Shown: positions 10,967-55,765 of the stretch, one piece after another
Position numbering within the stretch: position 1 is the stretch's first letter
Layout of the letters: the number at the start of each line of letters is the position of its first letter
From: Semisulcospira habei
Lineage: Eukaryota; Mollusca; Gastropoda; Semisulcospiridae
Assembly: GCA_036245525.1 (NCBI GenBank)
Contig: BTPG01000007.1
Location: 164,819,476-164,883,475 of the forward strand
Direction: 5' to 3'
Length of the DNA: 64,000 nt
Made by a program: the position numbers and the translations under genes
Notes under the pieces: generated by a model
Seen by the model: only the letters and a program-made list of their open reading frames with translations
The model's database searches: none
What the model was told of the DNA's origin: nothing

Positions 10967-11444
10967 CAGAAAGAAAGCCCTTTGGATATCCTAGAATAGT
11001 ATCCGTTCTTAGACATGACGAGTCATACCATATTAGTTAATCCAGAAAAAAAAATCCCTTGGGAATTCTAAGATGCGACATAACGTGTGCTATATTAAGA
11101 ACATATTACTAAACGTTCGCAAGTCTCAACAAAACACGACAAAACCAAGATCACTGTTTTGGTCTTTTTGTCCATGTGAGCCGACGATTTCTAGTCAGAA
11201 GGCAGGTAATTCAAACTTGTTTAGTACTTGCTTCTTCAACGTTTGAGTAATTTCCCTTGGTTCGTCTATTGTGTCATTAACGCTTGTCTTTTTTATGGTC
11301 TTTGATTTTGTACATAGCGTTTTCGCTTATCTGGCTCAATGTCCTAGCTTTGGGTCTTCATTGAAAAGGGACATGCGAATGATAAAAAAATGTAGACTAG
11401 ATATAGATGTAACTGATTTGTCCTGCTCGATGTAGACATCGTAT
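10967..11444. other. Stretch without a recognised gene
   Basis: No gene, array or element recognised; one AATTCAAACTTGTTT-type AT-rich segment and nothing else notable. Confidence 0.5.
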
Positions 11445-11800
11445 TAGTTCCACAGTTCCGTCAAATCAGCCAGGAATGGCTGTGCCAGTGCCTGTGGTAT
11501 TAATGCTTCTATATTCCACAGTTTCCTCAAAGATGAATTGTCGTGTGTCTGCGGCATAAGGTTTTTGTATTCCACAGTTTCCTCATATAAAAGATGATTC
11601 AGTTGTTCTGTGTGTGATATATATGGTCCCATATCCCACATTTCTCAGTGTCGCTGCGGCGTATTGTTCCGCCGTACTCCACGGCCAAGAATAGCTATGT
11701 GTCTGTGGCATATCATGTATATATGCTTTCACATTCCGTAGTTTCTTCAAAGCTGAATGGCTGTATGTCTGTTGTATATGGTCCCATATTCTGCTGTGGT
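11445..11800. repeat. Diverged tandem repeat of about 70-75 bp
   Basis: TATTCCACAGTTTCCTC-like words recur with GTCTGTGGCAT and ATGGTCCCATAT, about five or six loosely spaced copies. Confidence 0.6.
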
Positions 11801-11874
11801 CTGTCCGTTTATTGGGTGAATACTTGGCGGTGCGCAGACAGTCTGTGGTGTGATCATGTGCCGCCATCTCTGTG

Positions 11875-11934
<60 letters not shown>
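11875..11934. repeat. (AAT)n microsatellite
   Basis: About 60 bp of ATA trinucleotides. Confidence 0.95.
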
Positions 11935-11935
<1 letters not shown>

Positions 11936-12106
11936 ACTGTCATGCCTAATAATGATAAAATATACCGAATTAGTCAGACTCATCCTTGCATGCTTCTCAA
12001 GTGTGGATTTTTGTAGTTGAATTTCGCCTTAGTCTGTCCGTTTGTTTGTTCTTTACGGAGTGTCTCTCTAAATTTCTTTCTTTCTTTCTTTTTCATTTTT
12101 TTCTAA

Positions 12107-44971
<32,865 letters not shown>

Positions 44972-45160
44972 GGTGCGGTAGTCTTATTATCATTAGTATC
45001 CGGCAGTCAAGCACCCCGGAAGCATTGGTCAATGTCAGAAAGCTGTGACCTGTCGAATTATTTCGCGGCCTTTGATTTTCTTCAGGAAACACCAACTAGG
45101 AAACAAAAAGTAAACAAGTTATAAATACACTCATCAAAGATAGCGGCTTTCAAATGAGAA
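44972..45160. other. Region upstream of the SERT-like start codon
   Basis: 5' flank of the transporter start codon. I see no clear TATA box or initiator in the first 190 bases, and a non-coding first exon further up cannot be excluded. The next element upstream is the foldback at 45161-45346. Confidence 0.35.
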
Positions 45161-45346
45161 TTAACCTGTCGACCACAGTGGTTGTCTCCGTCGATTCGTT
45201 ACCCCTGACGGTGGTAGCGAATCGACGGAGACAATCAGTGTTTCCGGCCATCTGAGCGCTGCTAACGTTACCGCTCGGCGGAAAAGACAACGTAACTACG
45301 CGTCTTTCCTGCCGAAGGGTATCGTCCGCAGCAGTCAAGAGGTTAA
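45161..45346. mobile_element. Foldback element with TTAA ends (H8)
   Basis: Starts TTAACCTGTCGACC and ends TCAAGAGGTTAA (186 bp). The inner hairpin 45183-45233 has TTGTCTCCGTCGATTCG paired with CGAATCGACGGAGACAA. It lies about 190 bp upstream of the transporter start codon. Confidence 0.7.
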
Positions 45347-45566
45347 GGTACAGATCAGGATCAGGAATTTATTTAACGTCTTTTCACACATTGGTGATAT
45401 TGGACCAATAAATAAATAAATAAATAAATTAATTAATTAATTTTAAAAATATAAAAAAATAAAAAATAACAAAATAACAACAACAAAAAAAATCAACCAA
45501 ACACACAACTTGTGAATATCAAAGAATAGCAATAATTAACATCCAACCACACACACAAATTACTTA

Positions 45567-45960
45567 TTATAATAGTTTACCCACCAGACTATGAATTATT
45601 ATATTAACTATTGGAATGGCAATATTTCTATGTAAGATGTCATGCAAATTTTCTGCTAAGTGATCAACTGTTATGTTTTTTTTTTTAAACAGATTCATTG
45701 TAATAGGACACTCACAGATTATATGTTTAACAGAGATGGGGCTTAAGTACTCGCATTTTATGTCTTTTGCGAATTTTGTTTTCCAAGAATTTAGTCTTAA
45801 CCTGTATATCAATGAAGCTGTTTTTCTTGAACAAGGTGGAACATGATAAGTATATTTCATATCATCTTTGTGAAAAAAGCTGTTTAGCACAGAGTACATT
45901 TCATGTAGAGATAATAATTGCATATTATTACAACTGCTGAGTTTTCTCTATTTATAGCTC
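45567..45960 (-). pseudogene. LINE C-terminal region
   Basis: LHEMYSVLNSFFHKDDMKYT, RLRLNSWKTKFA, SVKHIICECPIT and NIIIHSLVGKL; same sequence as the plus-strand fragment at 37091-37688. Confidence 0.85.
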
Positions 45961-46077
45961 CCTTTTTTGCTTGTCTGTCACAAATTTAATTCCAATAAAT
46001 TCCGCAGGGTATCCAAAGAAAATCGATCCCTATTCCTCTGGACATAATACAGCTCATAATATGTTTTATTTCATATA

Positions 46078-46740
46078 CTAAGTCTTGTCTAGTGTTACAA
46101 TCTCAGTTTTTAGACTATATAGGACAGATTTAGAATCGACACAAATCAAAATGTTAAATATATCATAAGGTAGAAGGTGAATAAAATGTAGTGCCATGAG
46201 AATCGCATACAGTTCAGACGTAAATATAGAAAACCCGCTACCGAGATAAAAAGATTTCTTCACTTTGAGATCTGGAATAACAAAGCCTGCACCACAGTCT
46301 GAAGAATCTAAGACAGATCCATCTGTGAAAATTGTCAAATGTTTAAAATATGTTGTCTGTAATTTTTCTTTCACTAAATTTACTAAAACGTTCACATCCT
46401 CATCGGTTTTCAAATCTGTGTAATCTATATCGAAAGTAGCATTAATGTGTTCCCACGGAGGTATAGTAGGAGTTACTGGTAAAACGGGAATAGACTTGAT
46501 ATCTATATTGCAGTTTTCTATAGCATCTTTGACATAATTACGTATAGGTAAAAGATACGGGATTGTTTGCGCTCTCTTCGGGAAATCCAAATCTGTGTCT
46601 AAAAATATGTCTTCTCGCACTGAACTTTTGACGGACAGGCTTCGGACAATGTATTTTGCAGTTGCTAATTTACGTTGATCAGATAAAGACAGAATACCTG
46701 CTTCTTTGTAGGTTTTTACAGTATTAGTATGAACTGGCAC
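46078..46740 (-). pseudogene. LINE RNase H domain
   Basis: Acidic residues appear in the usual order: TIFTDGSVLDSSDCGAGF, TSELYAILMAL and CVDSKSVLYSL. Past the stop at 46078 the frame continues as WIPCGIYWN, where the expected His-x-Gly-Ile-x-Gly-Asn region is damaged. Confidence 0.85.
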
Positions 46741-47154
46741 TCCAAGCGCTAATTTAACTGCTTTACTGTCAATGTTTTGCAGCTTCTGTAGAAGTGTAGC
46801 TGGGGCAGTAAAGTAGACTTCCTGAGTGTTGATCGAACTAAAGATGTACCAAGGTGTAAAACAGTGTTAATGTCCTGACTCCATGGTTGTGAGTTTATAA
46901 TTTTTAACAAGTTAAGTCGTTTTCTTGCCTTATTTAATATGGCTTCAATATGAATTCTCCAAGATAATTTTGATTAAAACGAACGCCTAAAAACTACAAT
47001 GCTGGTAGTTTATCCCGTTTAGGGATAATTTAGGCAATGTTTTAGCACTTTCCCCGTTATTGAAGAGCATAAGACATGTTTTTTTCCCCAGATAGTTCTA
47101 GACCTTCTTTCATATAGTTTGATAATTTGTCCAAATCAATCTGATAAATTTGTT

Positions 47155-47922
47155 TTAACGTAATCTACAATTCTTTTTTGGGGTACGTTTTCTGAGATTA
47201 GTGTTTATCCATATAGCAATATCATCTGCATATTGTACCACAGTTGTGTCCTGTGAGAGAGATTTTGGGAGGTCGTAAATTAACACAGTGAATAAAAAGG
47301 GTGAAATTATTGATCCCTGCGGAATACCCATATCTATTTTCTTAAAGGTTGAATAACTTTTACCAACTTTGGTGCAGACAAATCTTTCAGACAAAACGCT
47401 TTTAATGTACTCATACATAAACTCGGTTATGCCAATCTGTTTTATTTTGTATAATAATCCAGCATGCCAAACACTATCATAAGCCTTTTTTACGTCAAAA
47501 AAGGTTGCTAATATACTTTTTCTTCTAGAAATTTGTTTTTTAATGTTATTTGTGAGTTTAACTAAATGGTCTGTCGTGCATCTACCTTTCCGAAAACCAG
47601 CTTGACGAACTGGAATTATATCCTGTTTTTCACAGTAATGAAATAGCCGATTTAAAATAATCTTTTCCATTACTTTGCAAGCTTTTGATGTTAGTGCAAT
47701 AGGTCTATAACTACTAATCAATGTACGTGTTTTACCCGATTTGAGTACTGGAACTACTACTGACTGCTTCCAGATAGTAGGAAGAGATCCATTAAACCAA
47801 CATTTTGGGTAAAATTTATGTAGTAGTTTTTTTCCACGACTCAGGTAAATGACAAAGTAGTTTGTAAGAAATTCCATCTGTACCCACTGCACTAGAGGTA
47901 TTTGCAAACGACTGTAAAACAT
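47155..47922 (-). pseudogene. LINE reverse transcriptase core
   Basis: WKQSVVVPVLKSGK, SSYRPIALTS, QAGFRKGRCTTDHLV, TFFDVKKAYDSVWH, GIPQGSIISPFLF and the catalytic QYADDIAIW (47235-47212). It ends in a frameshift near 47170. Confidence 0.9.
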
Positions 47923-48330
47923 CTAGGAATTCATTATATTGAATTGGAGCATTGATATACTGAGAATGATTAGAAACTGGATCTTGATAATCTGCTTTGA
48001 CTTCTTCTTGTTTTCTGAGGTTTATGTTTGGTAAACTAAGACTTGATGTGAGACTGCTTTCTGCAAACATATTAACAAAGGCCTCCGCTTTATCTGCTGC
48101 ACTAGAAAATGTGTTACCTTCTACTGCGATTGAATACACTTGTAATTTGTATCCATTTTGTAATTCTGATTTTTTTTCTTCCAAACCTTATATGTATCTT
48201 TTGATTCAGACACCTCATTTTTACAGAACTCAGCCCAGTGAATCTTTTTGGCTCTCGCCATAATTCTGTTACAGTGTATTTTAGTTTTCTTCATAAAGTT
48301 CTCTTCAGATTTGTTTCTTCTCCATTTTTT
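47816..48330 (-). pseudogene. LINE region between endonuclease and RT
   Basis: RRNKSEENFMKKTK, RIMARAKKIHWAEFC, then, after a shift near 48184, YNEFLDVLQSFANTSSAVGT and DGISYKLLCHLP, which lead into the RT. The frame is offset from the RT core by an indel near 47830. Confidence 0.8.
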
Positions 48331-48515
48331 AAAGGTACAGATGAAACACGATGAATCGGTATATTAAAAAAAAATTAGAAAAACTTTCACAGAGTTCGAC
48401 AGAAGATGATTTGTCACACTAATCTATGTTCATGTCGCATCATTATAGAAACGCAGAATATTATTATGGGATGCCGCACTGCCGTATTTTGATGAGATTA
48501 CAGACTATATGTGTT

Positions 48516-48580
48516 TGCAGGTTTGTGATTTGGGATCTCAAGAGTGTCAGCAATAAGGTCTAAAATTACAGACCAGCAAT
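48516..48580. mobile_element. H3 foldback element
   Basis: GCAGGTTTGTGATTTGGGAT ... GGTCTAAAATTACAGACCAGC. Confidence 0.65.
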
Positions 48581-48719
48581 AATGTATGGAAAAGAAAACA
48601 GTATTATGAGATGGCAGAGTATCAGAATTAGTACGGCAAGGTAGCCTTCTGGGACTAAATCCCATTGAACCAGCACGAATAGTGAAAAACCAGTCAGATT
48701 TTGGTTCATATACTGCGAC

Positions 48720-48810
48720 GCTTGAGTCGGAAACGTGTTTTTTTTTTTTTTTTATATAGCCTAGCAGGAGCACGCTGGCACTTTTTTTTTTTTTTTTTTT
48801 TTTTTTTCGT
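48720..48810. repeat. Two poly(T) tracts
   Basis: T runs at 48739-48754 and 48781-48808. On the minus strand these are A tails, the second directly following the LINE remnant at 48833-49213. Confidence 0.8.
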
Positions 48811-48832
48811 TCGCAGTGGGCTATACGGTCAG

Positions 48833-49213
48833 TCCAGCACCGGCGATGAATGACGTCGTTTTCTCCAGGTCTTCTCGACTGCCGTAGAGTTTGGTCTGCA
48901 GTGGAGTTGGCGACGGCCACACTTCTTTTCTTTCATCGTCCAGTAGGGGGCATCTCTGGAGAATATGTTCCGCTGTTTAGTCTTCCTGACCACAGGCGCA
49001 GGTTGGTGATGGCGCCAGCTTGAGCTTTCTGTTCATGTGAGCGTTCAGTCTGTTGTGGCCGGTACGCAGTCTGATCAGGACGACTTGCTGCTCTCTGGTC
49101 ATTGTGTGGTAGTCGTCTCTGTTTGACCTCGGCCTCATCAATGCCTTGATCACTATAGCTAACGCTGTTTTCTTGACGCTGGCACTGTATGGGGAATTAT
49201 ATTTGACGGACAA
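48833..49213 (-). pseudogene. LINE C-terminal fragment, broken
   Basis: TREQQVVLIRLRTGHNRLNA, PTCACGQED, then an in-frame TAA where the homologous fragment has Gln, then TAEHILQRCPLLDDERKEVW and TTSFIAGAGLTV. The C-C-H-C knuckle spans the stop. An A-rich tail follows. Confidence 0.85.
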
Positions 49214-49321
49214 AGAGAATTGTATATTATGGCACAGTTTTTTTGGGGGATGGCACCATTCTAGAATTAACAGTAGTTGACGTCAGCAAGCAATCCTTAC
49301 CGCTGGTATATTTCTGTCGAG

Positions 49322-49353
<32 letters not shown>

Positions 49354-49426
49354 CATTATTTGAAACTACATTTATCATTTTGAGGTGTTATAAATTATGG
49401 GGTTTTTCTGCGTGTCGGTCTGTGTG

Positions 49427-49475
49427 TGTATGCTGGTCTGAGATTTTGGTCCGACAAAATCACAGCCCAGCACAC
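49427..49475. mobile_element. H3 foldback element (short)
   Basis: GTGTATGCTGGTCTGAGATT ... AATCACAGCCCAGCAC with a short loop. Confidence 0.7.
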
Positions 49476-49764
49476 AAACAAGTCAAAGACGTTTATTCGC
49501 CGCGGAAAAGGTCACTCTGTCCAAACTCAGTTTCTGACGGTTTCCAACGTTCTAGTATACATGTACACAGTGAAGAAAATCCCAACGAAGAAAGAAAGAC
49601 GGGCATTGCGGCCGTGGGATTAAATTATAATGTTAATATTTCAAAATAGATATACAAACAAGTACACAATGTGCTTATCATTTTGTTGATGATCGAAAAA
49701 GTCAACTTACGTGCCTATTTTTTAAAAGTGTCTATTTTCGAAATTTTGACAAATTGTATTGTAC

Positions 49765-49845
49765 CTTCCTTTTCAAAGCGTGTTTCTTTGTTCGATGAGA
49801 TTTTCTTTGCATTTTACTCGCCTGACAGTCACCTTTGTGGTGGCT
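49765..49845. repeat. H11 repeat copy
   Basis: CCTTTTCAAAGCGTGTTTCT, TTGCATTTTACTCGCCTGAC then AGTCACC, as at 34440-34540. Confidence 0.65.
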
Positions 49846-50005
49846 TATGTACCAGACACGCGACGGTTCACTCCAAGAAATCGTAACGACGTAGAACACT
49901 AAAGTGCTCTTGACGGGGGTGCCTTTGATGCGATCGAATCTGTATAGAAATGGGTACGCAGGTAGCTTAGCTGGCTTATATTGTTGCTTGCTTACTGTGT
50001 GTTTT

Positions 50006-50220
50006 ACGATTGTCTGATGCAGAGCAGACCGCAGAGCACATCCTCCAGGACTGTGGGAACCACCAGCCGCTGAGGGAGGAGATATGGCCGAAGCCCGCCA
50101 CTCTACAAGAGAAACTGTACGGGCCTGTGGAGGCGCTACAGAAGACCACAGATTTCATTTTGAGAGCCAAACTCCAAGTGTGACGGCGTTCGAGAAGAAG
50201 AAGAAGACGATTGTCTGATG
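50006..50220 (+). mobile_element. 5'-truncated LINE insertion with a perfect 14-bp target-site duplication
   Basis: ACGATTGTCTGATG occurs at 50006-50019 and again at 50207-50220. The 187 bp between encode AEQTAEHILQDCGNHQPLRE, EIWPKPATLQEKLYGPVEAL and TTDFILRAKLQV, then a stop, then a (GAA)n-type tail. The peptide is homologous to the minus-strand fragment at 48833-49213. This is a textbook target-primed insertion. Confidence 0.93.
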
Positions 50221-50647
50221 GGTGGTTAATACTGAAGATTCAAGATATGTGTTGTACAAGATATTTCTCTTTGTAATATCACAAATGTTGATTGTTTGCT
50301 TGCCTTTTCGGTAGGTTAGGCATGTCACTTTGACATTCGCCGTTTGACTAGTAGGCAGAAAACTCAGTGGGTTGTTTTTGTTTTGTTTTTTAATTTTTCG
50401 CTTAGTTGAATTACCTTATTTCCATGACTTTGAGTGAACCATCAGTGAACCAACTCGACGGGACATTTTTCATATACGTCTGCCTGGTCTGCAGTCAGCT
50501 GTGTCCCACTGACCGTGAGGTAACGAAATATATACCACTTGTTCTAACAAATTACACCTTTAAAGGGATAGTCAACAGAAAAAGAGATAGTCAACAGAGA
50601 ATATTTTCAAGTGCTAGCAAAACCCTTTTCCCAATGTTCGTTCTGCC

Positions 50648-50861
50648 TTAACTCATTTTACCCCAACACCGAAATCCCCAAATGTTGCCGTTGTCCTCTG
50701 AAGACTGCACTATAGTGCAGGACACAGATCGACCATGATAGTTCAAGAATGATGCCAGAATAGCTTGGCGCCCATAGGCGCCAAGCTATTCTGGCATCAC
50801 CCTTGAACTATCATGGTCGATCCTTATCTTGCTGTGGTGTGTCTGGGGTAGAATGAGTTAA
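50648..50861. mobile_element. Intact 214-bp H2 foldback element with TTAA ends
   Basis: TTAACTCATTTTACCCCAAC ... CTGGGGTAGAATGAGTTAA; core 50727-50822 around GGCGCCCATAGGCGCC. Confidence 0.85.
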
Positions 50862-50924
50862 CTATAACTCTCCCACCCTTCTTAAAACTTTGTGTGCGTG
50901 TAGTCACTCTGGTTGTCTCCTTCT

Positions 50925-51637
50925 AAAGCGAATTTGACGGTCTCATGTGCAGTCGGTGTTGGGGTAGAATGAGTTATACAGCGAATTTGACGGTCTCATG
51001 TGCAGTCGGTGTTGGGGTAGAATGAGTTATACAGCGAATTTGACGGTCTCACGTGCAGTCGGTGTTGGGGTAGAATGAGTTATACAGCGAATTTGACGGT
51101 CTCACGTGCAGTCGGTGTTGGGGTAGAATGAGTTATACAGCGAATTTGACGGTCTCACGTGCAGTCGGTGTTGGGGTAGAATGAGTTATACAGCGAATTT
51201 GACGGTCTCATGTGCAGTCGGTGTTGGGGTAGAATGAGTTATACAGCGAATTTGACGGTCTCACGTGCAGTCGGTGTTGGGGTAGAATGAGTTATACAGC
51301 GAATTTGACGGTCTCACGTGCAGTCGGTGTTGGGGTAGAATGAGTTATACAGCGAATTTGACGGTCTCATGTGCAGTCGGTGTTGGGGTAGAATGAGTTA
51401 TACAGCGAATTTGACTGTCTCATGTGCAGTCGGTGTTGGGGTAGAATGAGTTATACAGCGAGACTGTCTCATATGCAGTCGGTGTTGGGGTAAATGAGTT
51501 ATACAGCGAATTTGACTGTCTCATATGCAGTCGGTGTTGGGGTAGAATGAGTTATACAGCGAATTTGACGGTCTCACGTGCAGTCGGTGTTGGGGTAGAA
51601 TGAGTTATACAGCGAATTTGACGGTCTCATGTACTGT
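50925..51637. repeat. 53-bp tandem repeat, about 13 copies
   Basis: GCGAATTTGACGGTCTCATG and CAGTCGGTGTTGGGGTAGAA then TGAGTTATACA repeat every 53 bp. GGGGTAGAATGAGTTA is exactly the right terminus of the H2 element 60 bp away. Variants cluster at CACGTG/CATGTG, a CpG. Confidence 0.97.
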
Positions 51638-51734
51638 TAACCTTTAATATCCGTACAAAGTCGTTTTAAATGTTTAACGGTCACGTCCCCACAGAAACCT
51701 GCTTAATGTGGAAAAAGGGATAAAATCTTCTCTG

Positions 51735-51965
51735 CTCTAGGAAGACAAAAGACAGTAAGTCTATTTTTTGTGAAAATCGAGATTGTCATTGTAAAACAAT
51801 GAAAAATTCGCTTTTCACGAAAAATGGACTTCCTGTCTTTTGCCATCACATGGCAGTTCTGCCGTTATATGACAAAGTCCATCTGTGAACAAAGGGAGAT
51901 TTTCATTGTAATACAATGAAAATCTCGCTTTTCGCAGATATGAACTTATTGTCTTTTGCGATGAT
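51735..51965. mobile_element. Paired foldback repeats, CAAAAGACAGTAAGTC family (H12)
   Basis: Two hairpins: AAAAGACAGTAAGTCTATTT ... GGACTTCCTGTCTTTTG with CATTGTAAAACAATG at the centre, then AAGTCCATCTGTGAACAAAG ... TTCGCAGATATGAACTTATT around CATTGTAATACAATG. Confidence 0.7.
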
Positions 51966-52172
51966 ATGGACGTTTCAGCAACCTGGCCTGACTATTAAAC
52001 GTGAAGGTGACGTCAGCAAATGACCAACGCGCACGGCTTTGGGGGCGTGTAGTTCGGTGGACAGCACATAAGGGTGTGACAGCCTTGCCTTGTCTAACCA
52101 GAAGAAAGGCTCATTTGTACCGTCAGGCAAAGACCTGTGGATACACAGGCATGGAAAGGTCGTTGGTCCCTT

Positions 52173-52370
52173 ATTTACCCTTTCACTGCTAAGAAAAGGT
52201 GAACACCACCCAACTGCAAGAGGCAGAGATCCTCATGAGGATACTTATGCCTCTTGGTGAGACCAGTTTGTACACAGGTCCTCAGCTTGGACTGGTTGTG
52301 CGTTTTTGTCGTTGAATGAACAAAGATTTCACAACAAGATGTACGTTTACTGGCAAGGAAACGGGTAACA
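52173..52370. mobile_element. H1-type element, reduced hairpin
   Basis: CCCTTTCACTGCTAAGAAAA at the left, hairpin 52215-52257 lacking the GC-rich loop, and ACTGGCAAGGAAACGGGTAA at the right. Confidence 0.6.
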
Positions 52371-52979
52371 CCAGTAGTAGTAAATAACACCAAGATAGGT
52401 CACTCTGAGAATCCAGCATGCGTTATTGTGCTACACAAATCTACCTGAGACACATTGAAATCCTACTTTGAAGATTCCGAGGACGTACTGTTTTCGGTTC
52501 TCATCAGATTCAGATTCAGACAACTGTATTGTCCCATGCCAAGTTGACTAGGGAAATTTTCCCTTTGATCCGAGATAAATATAACAAAATTACGTTTCCC
52601 ATTTTCCCGCAGTCACTCGACGTTCCATACGCAGTTGCACCCTTCCCCATTCAAACAATCGATTCCCACCCTGACGCAGAATCAACCTGTGGACAAAATG
52701 CTGAGGGGAGAAGAAACATTTACTGCGGATCACATAATAACGGACACAGAAAACATTAAGCAGACAACAGTCAAGTGGCGGACGATTAGATTTTAACGTC
52801 TCCTGGCACTAAAGTGATCGTGCACAATCAATTGACACGGTACCAAAGCCTTATACCATGTGCTGGGGACCCGTCGATACGTCAGTTTAGGCAGCGAGCA
52901 GTAGTCCATTGCACAATACACGTCTTGAATGAACGCAGACGAAACATTCCGACATCAGCCGACATATATATGAATGTAT
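52371..52979. other. Stretch without a recognised gene
   Basis: Weakly repeat-like words near 52500 (GATTCAGATTCAGACAACTG, TTGTCCCATGCCAAG) resemble LINE 3' regions. A 76-codon open stretch (52529-52759) has no recognisable feature. Confidence 0.4.
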
Positions 52980-53375
<396 letters not shown>

Positions 53376-53806
53376 TCTTTTAAAAACGCGCGTTTTCCAC
53401 CCCCGAGTCGAGTCAAACGGTTTCTCTTGCCTTTGCCTGTCTCACCTGGCATCGCCCGAGAGAGCGACATGAATCCAGCTGCTTTAAAATTAAAATTAAA
53501 TTTGAATGCAGGCGTTTTAAAATTGCAATTGTTGAGCTATAACGAAGCAAATTCCTGCTCCTTCTCTCGGGTAAACACACGCCGATAGACCCCATTACAA
53601 TGCCCAAGGAAATGGCTGATGAGAATCGAAAACAATACGTCCTGTGACTCTTAGAAGTAAGCTGTGTGCAGTTTTGTGTAAGAGAGTCTAGATAACGTGA
53701 CTCGATTGCAAGCTGGGTTCTTTTACGTGACCTACAATTTACTACTAGCCGGAAGTGAACATCTATGATACGATCATCCCATGCCTGTGGTTGGATAACG
53801 GTACTT

Positions 53807-53872
53807 TGAGCCATGGTGGATCCATCTCCTGCGACTTGTACAAGTCGCAGGAGATGGATCCACCATGGCTCA
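53807..53872. mobile_element. 66-bp perfect palindrome (H9)
   Basis: TGAGCCATGGTGGATCCATC ... GATGGATCCACCATGGCTCA around ACTTGTACAAGT, no mismatch. It shares GGATCCATCTCCTGC with H2 arms, so it may be an H2 derivative. Confidence 0.85.
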
Positions 53873-55122
53873 GTTATTCCTAGTAGAACGAGAACACAAG
53901 CAGTATGACGATGTTGTCGACTGTTATATTGATCAATGGTCAGGTAGCAGAGATTTACTCTTGAATCTAAAACTAGAGGAAATTGGCTCTGCCGGGAGAG
54001 TGGAATTGAGTAAACCTATTAGAATAGGCATAAAGGTAAGGTGATAGGGTGTTGATGAGTATTTCAGTAGTCACGAACAATGTGTGAGGGTAAAATTCCT
54101 TTGTGATCTTAGATTATCCAGGTGGCTTACTGATTAGCTGATCCGTAGGTTTCAATATCCACGGTAATCCAACCTCACTACGACGCGTAGTTTCGAACTT
54201 TTTATTTTTAACATTCTTGGATATTAGATCAGCACACAAGGTTATAAAATGCAAAGTAATCCGGCAACGTCACTACTAAGCTCATTTGTGAAATTACTAT
54301 TTTGAACATAGCAGTTTTCGAAATACATGTATAAAATAAGCCGACCACACGACTTAACGTGACATTCTGAACATTGCAATTGAAATGTTTTCTAAGAAGC
54401 ATTAGGTTTTACACTACACAAATCTAACTAAATATGTGGTCATTGAAAGATAGGTTTCATGCATAATACATAATCCTTTATGCGCAAATGCAACCCTTTA
54501 CACACCTAATGCGCACAAGGCCATCGGGCCGACGTCGGCCTCATGGCCTTTTCGCACTGGACATGTCTTTTGAACAGCGCCCTGTTGATTTCTACCTACA
54601 CCATGCTCCAGCTTCAACGCGAAGTGCAGAAACTGCAGAAAGCCTCTCCTATTGTGTATTTGTGCAATGTTTGTGCACTGGAATTAATTTGGGTCGTACC
54701 ACTTTTGGCCGGCGGTGTTGTCCAAAGTCACAGACTAGTACTAGTTTCCATACTTCAAGTAGACGCGGTAATGTAACAGGAACAGCGGTTTGTAGTGCCA
54801 CAGACCTCCCTCTGAAATAATTAATAACGTCTGGACACCATAACCGCAGTTGGTCGTCACTTTCACCGCACGTCGGTCACACGATCTTCTTATGGTTTCA
54901 GGCTGAACCCCTACCACTTCCTCTGAAGGCAAACATAGATCTACGGAAGTCCTGCCCTTAACCGCAGAGACATAGACCCTTAAAGGCATTCAATTCATGC
55001 CAGAAAATACGATGGAGGTGTTTCCATTCGCGTAGTGACTGCGGAGAAAAGAAAACGCTTCATGCCCGTTTACTAACTTCTATGTCAAAGGAACGCATGT
55101 GTGAACTGATAGAATTTGTCAA
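53873..55122. other. Gene-free stretch
   Basis: Overlapping open stretches at 54488-54820 (110 and 77 codons in two frames) have no motif and no repeat relatives that I can see; not called. No other features. Confidence 0.4.
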
Positions 55123-55189
55123 GCAAGGGGCATAGAGTCACGCGGGCCCCTGCAGTCTGTAGGGGCTCGTGTGAATCTATGCCTCTTGC
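55123..55189. mobile_element. H1 foldback element
   Basis: GCAAGGGGCATAGAGTCACG ... GAATCTATGCCTCTTGC. Confidence 0.75.
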
Positions 55190-55281
55190 AGATATGCAAA
55201 AGTTCACTTCATGGACATAAAAAGACTAAGCAGTGCATCCGAATCTGTACTAACTGAACCTAAACCGACTCAACTTAAACA

Positions 55282-55347
55282 GCAAGAGGCATACATTCTC
55301 GTGAGCGTCTGCAGCCTGTGGGGTCATGGAAATCTGTGCCTCTTGCA
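55282..55347. mobile_element. H1 foldback element (diverged)
   Basis: GCAAGAGGCATACATTCTCG ... AAATCTGTGCCTCTTGC. Confidence 0.75.
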
Positions 55348-55588
55348 GATATACAAAATCGCTTTAGGGACAGAAGAAAAAGACACGACTTGGTTGTTGG
55401 TGTCCAAACCCGTTTTGTGGGATCCAGTAACAGGCACAACATGCAGTCTACGCGTATCCGATGGCATCTGTTGACGTCAGTTTGGGATAGTCATTGACGA
55501 ACCAAAAAATCTCTTTAAAGAAAAGAATGTGAAAATTTAACCCCCTTCGCAGCTGGTAGTCGCAGCTGTACTTCTAAACAGTTTGTTC

Positions 55589-55765
55589 ATTAACCCCTTC
55601 AATGCAAGCGAACGCACGCTGTGTCCTTGAATCATTGTAAATTCGACATAAAAGATACACAGCCGTAAAGGGAACATGGACACAAAGTGGTGTCAGCAAG
55701 AGGCATAGATCCTCATAAGCCCCCGCTACGGCGGGGGCTTAGGAGGATCTATGTCTCTAGTAGAT
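55589..55765. mobile_element. H1-type element with a TTAACCCCTT left end
   Basis: Left end TTAACCCCTTCAATGCAAGC (55589 on) shares GGAACATGGACACAAAGTGG with the full element at 28903-29108; hairpin 55696-55761. Confidence 0.7.

Larger units (their letters stand above)
45350..48345 (-). mobile_element. Decayed LINE with reverse transcriptase and RNase H
   Basis: A roughly 3-kb minus-strand element, 5'-truncated. In order it has a linker (ARAKKIHWAEFC), an RT, an RNase H and a C-terminal CxC knuckle, then a 3' end in TTCCTGATCCTGATC. At least three frameshifts split it. The RNase H suggests the I/Jockey-like side of the LINE tree; clade not assigned. Confidence 0.85.

Noticed and set aside
54488..54820. 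Overlapping open frames of 110 and 77 codons
   Set aside because: No motif, no splice context, and two frames open together.
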